Part shown: positions 44,686 to 56,202 of the stretch, in pieces
Numbering within the stretch: the first letter of the stretch is position 1
Layout of the letters: each line of letters begins with the position of its first letter
Assembly (NCBI GenBank): GCA_031763025.1
Contig: JASSKH010000010.1
Coordinates: forward strand, 62,001-126,000
Reading direction: 5' to 3'
DNA from: Macrocystis pyrifera
Taxonomy: Eukaryota; Sar; Phaeophyceae; Laminariales; Laminariaceae
DNA: 64,000 nucleotides
Notes under the pieces: model-generated
What the model saw: only the letters and a program-made list of their open reading frames with translations
Told to the model about the DNA's origin: nothing
Databases searched by the model: none
Made by a program: the position numbers and the translations under genes

Positions 44686-45060
44686 TGTGCGAGTACAACA
44701 TACTGTTGTGTTGGGCCCAATAGTACCCCCCCCCACACAATATATTTTATGTAGGCGTCGGTTGGCAACGACATTGTAAACATGCCGCTCAATACGTGAG
44801 CTAGACAAGCAGGGCACGGTTTTGTTTTGTTTTCTGTAATTCTTTTGGCTATCGGTCACACAGTAGCCGACGAAAGAGTTAAATCATTTGTGCGGGATGG
44901 AGAACCTACATTCCGCACAAGGGGAATGATCGCATCACGTAGTGTTCATGGTAAAGCACTCACAAGGCAGTGACATAGTAACCGCCCCATTGCTGTCCCT
45001 GGAAGTGACCACACCAGAAAATATATATTAATTCATTGAAGAAGCTGTCCTCCATAGTAC
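44686..45060 (+). repeat. Dispersed repeat R, second copy, unit 2
   Basis: Starts TGTGCGAGTACAACATACTG, TTGGGCCCAATAGTACCCC and continues GTAGGCGTCGGTTGGCAACG. It resembles 20,060-20,345 more than the adjacent first copy. Confidence 0.65.
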
Positions 45061-46770
45061 TGAAACCAAGTAAAAGGCACACGCCACGAGCGGTGTTATT
45101 GGCCATGAGAAATCACAAACACTTTTTTCTTGCGCATGAGCACTGAACATGTGGCCTCCGAAATCTCTGTTGTTTTGTTTTCTTCGATAAGGTAAACATA
45201 TAGGTACCACGGGATCCACTTGGACTCGCAGAGGGTCACCAGGCTTCGTTTTTGTTCCGCCACGGCGGGAGCGCCCAGAGTATCTATTCTGCCCCCCCCC
45301 CCCCCCCCCCCGCCAAATGCCAGCTTTGAAGCTTCTCGACCATCCTCGCGGAACCGCCTGCTCGGCACGAAATTACTGTACCGTGCATCAGCGTGGTGGC
45401 CGGCTCCTGTACCGATGAGTACCAAGGTGGCCAGTTACCATCCAATAATTACTGTGCATTACCTATACCGTGGTGGCTGGATACCGCGGTAAACGGTACC
45501 AACGTAAAAATGGAATACCGAAGTGAGCCCTGGAAATTATCACTACGGTGGGGTTTGAACTAATGCAGGGGTTTGAGCTCACGAAATCAACTCTAGCAGC
45601 ATTCGAGGGTATTTTATCTATATACTCGTAGATCAGAGTGACACTCTCTGTGCGCACACAGCGCACACAGGGGAGGGGGCAACTCGTGCGCCAGGTGGTG
45701 CACCGCTCGACCTTGCCATGAGGCGCGGGAGCAAAGGAAGAGATAGGTGGTGTTGTGAAGTATCAAATAATTAAAGTTGTGCATTCCGAAGTCCATGATG
45801 ATAAATAAAGTCAAGGGAGATAATCAAGGGACATAATCAAGTGCAAGGTAGGGCGCCTGGCATCGCCTTCTCGGACCCTCAGAAGTCGTTCACAAATAAA
45901 ACAAATCCCATCTGGAGAGACAGAGCACTATCTCCAACATTTCCCTAGATGAATTGCAGCTATATGAATCACGCCAATCAGCCAATCAAAATGCATTAGA
46001 CATTTGCGCGATTATGAGCAACTGATATGTCCTACGAGCTGGGCCAGCCATGAAGCGCACAATCACTCATGGCGTCGCATCTCGTGAACCACTGCGAATT
46101 AGGACTTGAATTTGGAGGCACTGACCCTGACACATCAGTGCATGTGCGAAATATATATATATATAAAAACAATTATATGACGTGTTAATTATTCGACTCG
46201 AACTCAAAAACACCAACTTTTTCAAGACTTTTTACACTTAATTCAGTAATAAAATCGTCGTTCCCGATCAAGGCGAAATTTGGTGGAGACGTTACTGGGG
46301 ATACAAGGAAAAATTCGACATCAGTTTCATTCCCCAATTCGTTGCGCATCTCACGAGATATGGCCAAAAATAATACCAGGTATTTGATATCTAAATCAAG
46401 AGTACCGAAAGAAAAAAAATTGCCGCGTGCGATGCAGAGCTCAATTTTGCGATTTTCGATCTGAAATTTCAACACCGTACCGGTATTTGTGAAGCTCGTA
46501 TAAAAACAAGGCGTTCCCTTTTTTCTTTTTTCTTTCCCTAGAAGATTTTCATTCGTGTTTCTATTTTTGGGGATTATTTTCGGTCTTATCTCTTGAACAA
46601 AAAAAAAAAATAGCCCGGAACGACACGTCTACTCGGTCGGTGTATGGACAACACGATGTCAAAATTTCCTGTCCAACTACTGCGTAAAATTGGGCGCTGC
46701 CATGGCCGACCTCCTGAATCGACGGGGTCTTGTGGTTGGCCCAGCTCGTACAGCCTCCCCATTCGGGGCA
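45061..46770. other. Spacer between units 2 and 3, repeats and unsupported ORFs
   Basis: Contains a C run of about 20 at 45,291-45,311, AT repeats near 46,152, TATCTCGTGAACCAC-type repeat fragments at 46,030-46,110 and a minus-strand 96-codon ORF at 46,185-46,475 with smooth composition (NELGNETDVEFFLVSPVTSP). Another minus-strand ORF at 45,096-45,425 includes AVAEQKRSLVTLCESKWIPW. Neither has a recognisable domain or a second copy in the window to test it. Confidence 0.35.
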
Positions 46771-46774
46771 CACA

Positions 46775-46870
46775 CTGACACCGGGGACGAAAACGGTGGT
46801 CCCCCTGGTCGATTCCGGCCCGGACGCCCCCACACGACTCCGGGTACACCGTGTTGTGGTTGTTGAGGTT
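46775..46870. repeat. Single satellite monomer at the start of unit 3
   Basis: ACACCGGGGACGAAAACGGT, then GGTCCCCCTGGTCGATTCCG, matches the array at 21,660-23,600. It is followed by GAGGTTCGTGAAGC, as unit 2 is near 24,075. Confidence 0.75.
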
Positions 46871-47245
46871 CGTGAAGCCCCCATTGGGAGCAAGAAGCAA
46901 GCCAGTTACTAGCCTTGATCTATTACTACTATACTGCAGATGTATATTATGCAATTGTGAAAAGTATATACAGCTACTCGTATCGCATGTACAGTTCTAC
47001 TTTCAACATGGATCGCCATCCACAACCTTCTTTTTGCTTGGCGCAGCCTACAGCAATAACACCATGCCTGGCATGTATATATAAAAATAAGTATCACGTG
47101 CAGTACGCGCAGTAGCAGTAGCCGCAGTATTTACTTACGTACTATTAATAAAGCATATTATTTTACTGTGTTGTAGTATTAATAGTTACCTTACAGCAGC
47201 AGCACAACAATAACAGTATACCTGGTGTGTTATACCCGAGGTGCA

Positions 47246-47612
47246 GTTTTTATCATTCTTTTTTTTTTGTCATCACTGAGATTTTACTTTCTAGCCTAAC
47301 TCGTATATATAGGAGGGGGTTTTACCCTCAGCGATCTTCTGGGCAAGCCGTGTGTGGTCACAGGTGTCGTCCCTTCTCCCTCCCGGTAAGTGCCTTTATT
47401 TTTTTTTGTCGCGCATAGGGTTCAGCATTCCCACTGCTCGTCGATGTTCATCGAATGTAGCTAACTCACGCTCTCACGCTTTCCGCTAATCATTTTTCTA
47501 TGTAAGAAAAAGGCCCTACGAGCATGCACTCGTAGAGACTCGAACCCACGAAATTGATCTTGATAGGCACGCGGACCACCTACCAAGCCACTAGGGACGC
47601 CGGCAGGTATTA
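47246..47612. mobile_element. Unit 3-specific insertion with a tRNA-like segment
   Basis: Unit 2 joins GAGGTGCAG to TAGGTACTGATACGTACC near 24,360, while unit 3 has about 370 bp between the equivalents. The insert shares GCTTCAGCATTC/CACTGCTCGTCGAT-type sequence with 9,560-9,710, so it is a dispersed repeat. On the minus strand an A-box TGGCTTGGTAGG (47,579-47,590) and B-box GGGTTCGAGTC (47,538-47,548) are spaced as in a tRNA, but acceptor arms do not pair. I read it as a tRNA-derived SINE, not a tRNA gene. Confidence 0.55.
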
Positions 47613-47863
47613 TTATCACGTACCAGGTACCAGGTATGTACGTTGAGCAGGAGGCACAGTGCTGCTGTGTAGTACGTAACTGTACAGCACTACACTGACT
47701 GTAGATCGATGCGGAAGGTATACGTATCACACAGACATCAGCATCAGACGATGCATTCATACGTACGCGTAGCCATGACCGCACTATAATAATTGGAAAC
47801 GCAGGGCTAGCGTCACTGGCGGATCAGCGGTCGTACCGCTCGTATGATAATATGAAGGCGTGC

Positions 47864-48109
47864 TATAAAACGGGGACAAAATAAAGTGACTTGGTTCCAA
47901 GCCCCGATCTTCCATGGTGAAACGGCCAGACAAAGATTTTTTTTTTGTATAATAAATAATAAATGTGGACTCACACCCCTGCTGACATCTGCGCACACCC
48001 CACCCGTCACAACTGCTCACAACTGCTCTGCTCTCTGCCTCTTCTGCTGCACTGTTGTTGCTCAAGTCCCCACCCGACAGCCGAGAACCCGCCGAGAACG
48101 CCGCAAAAG
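47864..48109 (+). promoter_or_regulatory. Inferred promoter and non-coding exon 0 of gene E
   Basis: A canonical TATAAAA at 47,864-47,870 with ACGGGGACAAAATAAAG downstream, then CGAGAACCCGCCGAGAACG and the donor AAAAG^GTGCGT (edge 48,109). The acceptor would be CCCCACAG at 49,450. This is the best TATA box among the five gene copies. Confidence 0.5.
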
Positions 48110-48110
48110 G

Positions 48111-49449
48111 TGCGTCTACGAGTGAGTGTACGCCGCGATCTTCACGCATCTCTGCAGCCCCCCGCCGCTCGTCTCATGCATACCTTCTTTATCGCTGCTT
48201 CTTCTCACGATTTTTTTTCTGTCCCTCTCGCTAGCTTGCTCTGTGGTATCGTATCATACAATACTTCGAAGTATGTACCACAGAGTAGCCACGCCCTCGC
48301 CCTCGCACTCGACAGCAAGCGGAATTGCGGGCACATGGCAAACAACAACCGTGACGCACAGCGATAGGGGCGGTACAGAGTACCTCTGACTCTGGGCTAA
48401 TAATCGGGCCGTCCGTCCCAGCCAGAGCCTTTTTTCCGGGCTTGTTTGTTGGTCGGTTGTGTTGTTCGTCACCAGAGATGCGTCTTTTTTTACTTTTTTT
48501 CACCTGTCGCAGTCGCGAAGAAACAAACAAACGCAGAAAAACGTTTGCGTCTATCTGGATCTTCGAGCAATGCTTTGCTCCCCGGGCAGGCACGGGGTCC
48601 ACCCACCACCCACAAAATCCCCGAGATTCTCTCGACCCACAGCCTCTTAGACTTGCCGGCAGAATTGGACCACAAGACGTATATTGCTGTGGGGCCTGTC
48701 CATGTTTGACCCACCGGGGTTTACCGTACGCCCGAGATATTCAGCAGCGCCGCCATGTGCTACTACTACATACACCAGTAGGTCAGGCTAGGTAGGCATA
48801 ATAAATCGCAAGACATCTGATACCCGAGCTGTCACAATGTCATACACGCATTCGAGCACGCAACCTGCACGATGAAAAAATATGTCTACAGAAGTACAGC
48901 ACAGGTACAGTAGTAGTAGTATCTAGATTCTGGTGATGATCCGGTGGTGTATACCAGTACACCTGACATCTGTGGTGCAACCGTGGCACACACACTATAC
49001 GCACAGCTCTAAGCTCCAGACCTCTGGAATAGAGACCCACGTCGTGGTCGTACCTCGTGTACGTAGCTCCCAAGCCCTGCAGCCCTGCAGCCCTGTGTAG
49101 AGCCCTTTAGATCCTTGCTTTCGCCCTAGCTACCTGCTGGGACAGCCCATTCTATACTGTGATACCGTACGCGTGTACCACTACCAGGTATCCTATTTTT
49201 TCGACTTTTTTTTGCATGGTAACACTACCACCAAGCAAGGCAACTGTGGGAAGCCCTGCCTGCGTCCTCAACTCTGACAAACTATTGGAAGGAACTCGAA
49301 ACCAGACCAGAGGTCGGAGCAACTCAACACTGTTTTACTTATACTACAAGTAACTACTGTACAGTACCAAGTAGGTACACAGCAGTACCTGACGTCGATA
49401 TCTCCGTACATGCTTTCTCGCCTATCGTGCTCGCATCGACAGCCCCACA
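48111..49449. other. Inferred leader intron of gene E, no independent gene
   Basis: This stretch is collinear with 24,862-26,135. Small differences cluster at TACCTGGTA, CAGTA and TATTAATA motifs. Confidence 0.45.
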
Positions 49450-49496
49450 GACAGGAGCGAGAGAGAGTCAAGCTATACCACCCACCATCAACAATC

Positions 49497-51672
49497 ATGA
49501 TCTCCAACATGCTCAAGATTGTGCTGGGAGCCGTGCTCGCTGCTGGTCTGCTCCTGGCGTCCGACGCTCGCCCATTCGCCGACCAGGACTCGGCCATCGA
49601 GGACAAGAAGTGGACTGTTGCCGACCTCTCTTTCATGGCCAAGAGCCAGACTGTCGCGGACGCCGCCTTCTCCCTCATGAGCGCCGGGCAAGAGACGGGA
49701 GCGCCCGTGCTTCAACTCGATGAGTGAGTAACTACAGTACCTGGTGGTTTACCGCGGTTCGTGACCGTTTCGCGCACAGTAGTACAGTTTAGAGCATTAA
49801 TATTAATAGTACAGCATACGAGTACTCGTAGTCAGTATTTGCGCATGCATACTATTAATAACTGTACTGCTGTAGTATTTGATACCTGGTACCTGGTGTC
49901 ATTTGGGTCACAGGAAAATAAAATCAGGAAAATCAGAGGGGGGAAACAAAAACAAACAAAACAAATCAGGACACGCAGAAATTTTAGGACTCAAGGACAA
50001 ATTCGATAATAAATGCCCCAGGTTCATCGAAGAACCTTCCCCCTGATTTCCATATTTTTCGTTAGGGCCCATCTTAATGGGGACTTTCGGCTCTTTCAAT
50101 TAGACTTGATTTCTTTTTCTAATTTAATTTAAGGGCCCATCTTATCGAGGACTTTCGGTTCTTTCAATTTGACTTGATTTTTTTTTTTCTAGTTTAATTT
50201 GCATCTGATTCAACGAAATTTAGTGTTCCCCGATAAGATGCGCCCTTAAAAAAAAAGAGAGAAAAAAAAAGAAATGTTGTTTCCGTAAAATCAGGAGATT
50301 GAGCAAAGGGCAAATGATCAGGAACGCTTCGAGTTTGCCTTCCTCTTTCATCAGAAGAGAAAAAAAAAGAGGAAAGTCAGAAAAATTAGGACGATAAACC
50401 ACTCTCGGAGTAATAACGGCCCTTAGTAGTGTGCATTCGTGCACAAGATACTATTAATATCCCGTTAGAATTATGATCGTAGTTTAACTTCAATAGTTTC
50501 AATCTCGCGCGTCGTCCCTCATACACTGCCACCGCAACACTCGCCTTCAGGGTCAAGCAGTTCATGGAGAACAAGCCCCCAGCGGAGCTTCGCACCGCCA
50601 TCATCATCGCCACCGAGGTCAAGGGGAGGAGGAAGACCAAGGCCGACCAGCAGATCGCCGACTTCGCTAGAACCGTCAACCACGCGGCCACCTGCGCGAC
50701 ACGCGACACCGCAGGAGGCCACGGCATCCAGGCCTGCATCACTGGGTGCTCCGGCAAGAGCACCTACCTTGGCTGGACCTCCCGCAAGGGGGTCTGCGAA
50801 ATGATGTGCACCCTGGCGACGTCGCCGTGCAAGGAAGAGTGAGTTGAACAGTATACCGCCGTACAGAAAACGACCAAAACGCTGATGTGTACTACAGTAT
50901 GTACTGTACTGCACTGTAGTGCAGTATGTACAGTATATCTACCACGCGTGCCATGACATACCGCGTTCTTGTCGCAGCCTTATCGCCTTGTGTGGTACCA
51001 GGTCTCACGTATTTTTGTGTTCACTGTATATATACGATCTGAAGTATATATCCCGCTCAGTGAATACCCTATTTTTGCCCTGGATCGCACCACCGCCTCT
51101 CGTGCCCTCCCTGCCCCCCCCCCCCCCCCCTACCCCTGTCTCTCCGCTGCTCTTGCTGTGCAATGTTTCCGGTATATCCAACGACATTCAGGTCCTTTCC
51201 GTGGACGGCGGTGGCGAAGACCTGCACCAAGACGGCGGTCAAGTGGACGCTCATCACTTTTGACAAGGTCTGGGTGCCCCTGAAGATCGTGAACGCGTGG
51301 ACGCCTTCCCTCGCCAAGATCATCGTATTGGTCGTTGTGGCCGTGGTCTACGAATGCAACGTCAAGCCCACCGCCTTGAGGAAGATTCGGGCGACAAATT
51401 TCCAACTGGGTCAAGGACTGGGGCGCCAGCGGCGCGACGAGCTTAAGATGAAGAAAGCCGTTCTCATCGCGACCGTCGACAGGCTGGACAAGAGGCAGGC
51501 CTTCTGCCATTGGCACGACTTCGCCGCCATGGCCACCTACCGGGCCTCGCAAGAGGCGGCGGCGGCGGCGGAGGCCAAGGCGAAGGCGGTGGCGCTGCAG
51601 TCGGCCATCGACGCTGTCTTGGCGGAGCAAGGCGCTAGGGACCAGGGCGGCGGCATCTGCGTGGTGTCTTAA
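49497..51672 (+). CDS. Gene E: signal-peptide, six-Cys, transmembrane, coiled-coil CaaX protein (C-type)
   Basis: Exons are 49,497-49,723, 50,551-50,838 and 51,192-51,672, with the same phases and lengths as gene C, so 331 aa. The signal peptide (LKIVLGAVLAAGLLLASDA) and the block KKWTVADLSFMAKSQTVADA are unchanged. Exon 2 differs from C at several surface-type positions (ARTVNHAAT for AGTINPAAT, GGHGIQACITGC for GGYGIQACIAGC, GWTSRKG for GWASRKG), while all six cysteines are kept. Exon 3 keeps AKIIVLVVVAVVYECNV and ends ICVVS. The CaaX box is therefore preserved despite drift. Intron 1 is longer than in C mainly because of a 181 bp MITE. Frame and splice sites are intact. Function unknown. 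Confidence 0.8.
50065..50245. mobile_element. MITE in intron 1 of gene E, absent from gene C
   Basis: Ends GGGCCCATCTTAATGGGGA and TCCCCGATAAGATGCGCCC, flanked by TTA at 50,062-50,064 and 50,246-50,248. Gene C reads through the empty site near 26,719. The interior has the same tandem duplication as 18,256-18,437. Inferred PIF/Harbinger type. Confidence 0.85.
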
Positions 51673-51689
51673 GAGTGCATGCAGTCCTC

Positions 51690-53330
51690 GTGTCGGTTCC
51701 TTCATCTACCGCTTTCGTTTGTCACAGGGTGGATGCCGTCTCCCGTGTAGCGCAGGTTTCGACACGCTTGGCGCGTAGACTTCAATGTGTTATCCTATGT
51801 CTGCGATGATTGAGTGTGATACTACAGAAGTTGCTGTCGTACCATGTACTGTACTTTAGTATGGACGAGGTCGACACGACGTTTTCAACACCCATCGCAA
51901 CAACAAGAAACGCCTTCAGCTTCTTCTCCAAACCACCACGCACGACGATAACGCCAACGGAAAGGCAGGGCCACCATCAGACAATGGTTCGCCGTCAATG
52001 ATTCATTGTGTTTGTTGTCTGTACATACGTGATATATATATTATGTGTCGTCAGTTCAATACCACACACGGCTGTCACAAAGAGCTCCAGGTTTTGCATT
52101 TCCATGGTGCCGAGTCTATTGCGATGCAGTGGCTCTTCGCGCGTGGACTCTCTTTCTCTTTCTCTCGCACACGCACACTCTGCCTCCCGGCACGCATCGA
52201 CTCCGTTCAAAAATGGCGTGATACTCAAAAGGGTCGTCATCTGTGGTGAATCTCTCCCATACCGTCTATTGGCTCGAAATACTCACAATGTACCGTTTTT
52301 TGTCTAATGGCCCATCGGACGGACACATTAGGATTTTCTGGTATATCGCAACCCATCCCCCACCCAAACATGTATACACACAAACACACAAACATTACTG
52401 CGTATACCATGACTACATACTACTTTGAATACTATCAATACTGTCAATGCTGTCAAAACCGTGCTGTGCTCCACCCCACGATTTCCATCAGGACAGAAAC
52501 CAAAGCACATGAAGAGTTATTGCTGCCTACTGCAAACATACACAAAACATTTAAAAAAAACGAGCAAAAAAACGAACAACAAAACGAATAAAAAACGTAC
52601 GAAAATCTTCAAAATGAAATCCGTGTGACTTGTGGCTGCGAGTCCTTTCCCCCTGTGCGAGGTACAACATCGATGCGTCCGACAGCAACACCATTAAACA
52701 ACCAACAAAAACGTTGCTCGCGGGGGGGGGGAAGGGGGGCTGGGTCTGCGCCCATCCCCGTGATGGAGCTAGCTAGCTCTTCCTTGACCTTTTTACTACT
52801 GCCAAAACTGACCTTAGCCTAATTCCAAGTAGTGTGTCCCTGCAAACGTGGGTTTTTCCTAGGGAAATCCCCCTCCTTATCTTCACAGACCCCACAGCCC
52901 CAGGTCAGAAACGCCTGCCCATATACACACATGAACATATGCATGATATGTGTCTGTGCAGCTATTGTCTACGATGCGCAATAGGGGGGGAAACGGTGCA
53001 TATCGTTTAACACAGGCAAAGTAAGCAAGGTATGCCACCTTTTCGGCACCTCTCTCCGAGGCACGTTAATACAAAACCACGTATGCAGTGACACACCTAA
53101 ACACAACCGTGCGCGCGCGGGGGGGGGGGGCAAAAGCTGGTGCACCTGGTAGACAAGACACAAAAACAAACACAGCACACTGCGAAAATCGAAACAAACT
53201 GTCTTCGGGTTTTGGCCGTTTTCCTAAAAGGCCTTGGGTTTTGGTCGTTTTTGTATGTACGACTAGGGCCTCCTGTCCTGTTCTAGGCTCGATTCGATTC
53301 GATTCGACGCGGCTGGACGCTACTACCAAA
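51690..53330. other. Spacer downstream of gene E, shortened relative to unit 2
   Basis: Follows 28,150-28,848 and then jumps to the equivalent of about 29,790, so roughly 945 bp are missing around 52,370. A further small deletion near 52,850 removes the site where unit 1 carries the palindromic insertion. Confidence 0.55.
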
Positions 53331-53756
53331 TAGTGGCAAGCATCATCGGTGAGTGTCGAGGCTGCCCCTGTGCCCTAGCTCCTTCTGGGCCGCTTGAGTC
53401 ATCGCCGGCAGGAACTCCGTCATTGTGCACGATTGCCGCTGCACAAACAAAAACAAGACAACGATAATAAATCAAAAACAAAAAGCAACACCAAATCAAA
53501 CCAAAAGCGAAAACAACAACAACAAACCAAAACACACCTGCGGCAACCAACCAAAACCCCTCGATTCTGCAGGATTGCTACTTGAACACCGCGGGTAGGC
53601 AACCAAAAATATGTACACCTTTTTAGTTAAAATGCTGTTCTGACGTAGCGTGTTTTTCTTTTTGCTGTGCCGATTGGTGGAAACGCTCGATATTGGTGGG
53701 TCAAGACATCGAGGGATCCGGGTGCCTAGTGGACCCTGCCGGCGGCTAATTACTTG

Positions 53757-53785
53757 CTAACCCTAACCCTAACTCTCACCCTAAG
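53757..53785. repeat. Short interstitial telomere-like tract, unit 3
   Basis: CTAACCCTAACCCTAACTCT followed by CACCCTAAG is a near-perfect (CCCTAA)n stretch of about four units, purer than in unit 2. Confidence 0.7.
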
Positions 53786-55039
53786 TATAATGATATACCT
53801 GGTACATACCAGCACCAGGGTTAGTTTGGAGGCCTAAAGGTCCGGGTGGAGGGATCAGGGTGTTCCAAGCGGGAGCAGGGTGGGGGTGTGCAAAACTTTC
53901 GTTTGCATACGCGGTGTGCAATTAGGTGTCGTCTCGATTATGTCCAGGAACCACGGGTGCGCAGGTCCGGGGGCGGGGGCGTGGAAAGAAGAAAAAAGAA
54001 GCCTGGTAGAGACCCACACAACGAAGCAGTTGAACGAAATAAAAACAACAAAAACACGCACACAATGAAGGAAACAAAAAACACTCAAACAAAAAAACAC
54101 ACAGACAAAACACCAACACTAGCTGAATCGAACCAAACCAAACGAAATCAAACCACAATAACCGAAACAAAACAAAGGTTGCACCGGTGGGCTTTCCTTA
54201 CTGCAGGCAGGCGTTGTGCCTTTCTCACCTGCACTGAGAACGCGTGTGTCTGGAAGGGAAGCTCTCGCAGCGCCCGCCCGCCCGCCGAGCCCTTCCGCCA
54301 GAGCTGCTATCTGCACCACCTCGCGTGCAGCCCGGTCCTAAGGAACGATGAGCACCAGAAAAATCAACCATTAAAAACAACAGGGGCTAGGGAGGTGGGG
54401 AGGGGAATGAGGCTAAAAGCACCAACAACAAACCAAGACAGTGAGTATTTTCTTCTTGGACATCATAGGGGGAAGAAAAGAAACGGCCGAGACGAAGACG
54501 CACGCCTGGGTGCTGCATGTTGCATGCTTGAATCGCGAGCGGGCACACCAACAAGGCAAGAGGTACATGGTACATGCATGAGCACTACCTGTGACACACA
54601 GGGAAAAAACGAACACGGACCATAAAAAAGGGCGTCGCTGCCTACTTCCATGAACCCACCCACGCGCACGAATAACTAAGAATTGATAGCTGCCAGCGAC
54701 TCATCACCACTCGCAACTCGCAACCACCTCAACCCCCCGAAGGCCCCCCCCTGTCCCCGACCAGACCCCCCCCCCCCCCCCCCCTCCCTATCACCTGACC
54801 CCACCCAGTGCTCCATTCCCAACACTTGCCAAGATTGCTCGTGCTGCCACTGCTGCCGCTGCCGCCCCCTCTGTGTTCCCCCGCTCGCCCATGATCACAT
54901 CCCCCTTGTCATCCGTACAAGCCCCCCCCTAGGCAGCCCCTCCTCCTCCTTCCTCCTCCCCCCCTCCTTCCTCCTCCCCCCTCATCCTCATTCTGCCCCT
55001 CCCCCTGCTTTTCCCCCCGCTACCTCCGACGCCCCCCCC

Positions 55040-55040
<1 letters not shown>

Positions 55041-55128
<88 letters not shown>
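55041..55128. repeat. 88-nt uninterrupted C homopolymer, unit 3
   Basis: The same site is a G run of about 12 in unit 1 and a C run of 18 in unit 2. It may be real expansion or an assembly effect. Confidence 0.85.
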
Positions 55129-56150
55129 ATAAAACGCCTCCATGAGGGTAAGGGCGGAGACAGTAGGGCAGGGAGTGGTTGAACGCTCGACGGCCATGGA
55201 GAAGGAAAGCGCGAGGCAGAAGGGGAGGGAGATTATGCCCACTCGTACCAGCTCCTCGCGGCACGACCGCAGGACTTGGTAGCGCATGGGGGGCGGTAGG
55301 TAGACCGATGTACCGTTGAGAGGGGAGGGGGTAGGGGAGGAGGGGTTAAGAGAGGACGGGGGGGGGGGTGGGGTGGGGTGAGGTGGGGTGAAGTGGGGTT
55401 GAGTGGGGTGGGGTGCGGGGGTCGGGGGGGGGGGGGGTGGACGTTTTTGAGCGTAACAATACCGGGTACCTGCTATATGCGTGCCTGATTTTTCGCGATT
55501 CGGTTGCGTCAAGCGTTTTGAGTAGTTGGGCGTGTTGGTATATGCTCACCCACTGGAATCACGCCCAGTGTGTGTAGTCTACCGCAGCCTAGACGAACAG
55601 GAAACGACGAGCAAACAAGAAATGGCAGGCACCACACCAAGTAAAAACACAAAAAATAACGCCAAAAAAAGCAAAAAGCGAACTAAACGAAGAACCAACC
55701 CAAACTAAAACGAAACAAAAAGCACTACTAGGCAGGCATGTGTAACGCAACAGAAGGCTCCCTCCTCTCACTGTTTGATGTCGGCTCGGTCAACGAAGGC
55801 CAGATCTATCGCCTCCGACACCTTCGAAGTTGTGAGGATCAGCACATTGTCTCGCTCCTGGAGGGTATCGATCTGCCAGATGGTGTTCATAAAAAAGGAG
55901 GCGTGCGAACGAGCGCATTTATAGACGATCACCCTGTTGGCGGTTGCACTGGGTTTCGCACATCGGCTGCTGGTGTTTTCACGAACGGAGTAAATTGCTA
56001 ATCTTCACGGCCGCCCATACTGTAAGGCTGTTTCCTATACGATTCAATTTCGAGCTTCAGATTTGTATTTTTCGACCTCAAAATGAATGACCCTGCTCAT
56101 GCAGTTCCAATAAGCAAAATCCGACCGCAAAAGAAACGATTTGATCATCC

Positions 56151-56202
56151 GATGGCCCAAGTCGTCAGACTATGACCCAAAAATCCGACGACTTGGGCCA
56201 TC
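56151..56202. repeat. Conserved perfect hairpin, unit 3
   Basis: Same 16 bp stem and loop as 33,421-33,472, although flanking bases differ slightly. Confidence 0.8.

Larger units (their letters stand above)
53343..55872 (-). pseudogene. PCH2: 3'-terminal fragment of a PCH2/TRIP13 AAA+ ATPase gene, unit 3
   Basis: Exon 55,872-55,772 keeps its CAG acceptor and encodes [23 protein letters not shown]. The lid exon begins near 55,313 (MRYQVLRSCREELVRVGII) with the shared 7 nt insertion. It is followed by an 88-nt G run on this strand. Exon 54,337-54,229 encodes EVVQIAALAEGLGGR but lacks 2 nt relative to unit 2, so the LPFQAHAL segment is lost. Exon 53,438-53,343 is intact (SCTMTEFLPAMTQAAQKELG, ending DTHR). 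No upstream ATPase exons. Non-functional, and decayed differently from unit 2. Confidence 0.8.

Noticed and set aside
47538-47601. tRNA gene on the minus strand
   Set aside because: A- and B-boxes are good, but the acceptor stems do not pair and the segment is part of a dispersed insertion, so it is a tRNA-derived element.
54683-55132. 149-codon proline-rich ORF, and its glycine-rich antisense partner
   Set aside because: Its length comes from the 88-nt C run and CTC repeats. Units 1 and 2 have no equivalent frame.
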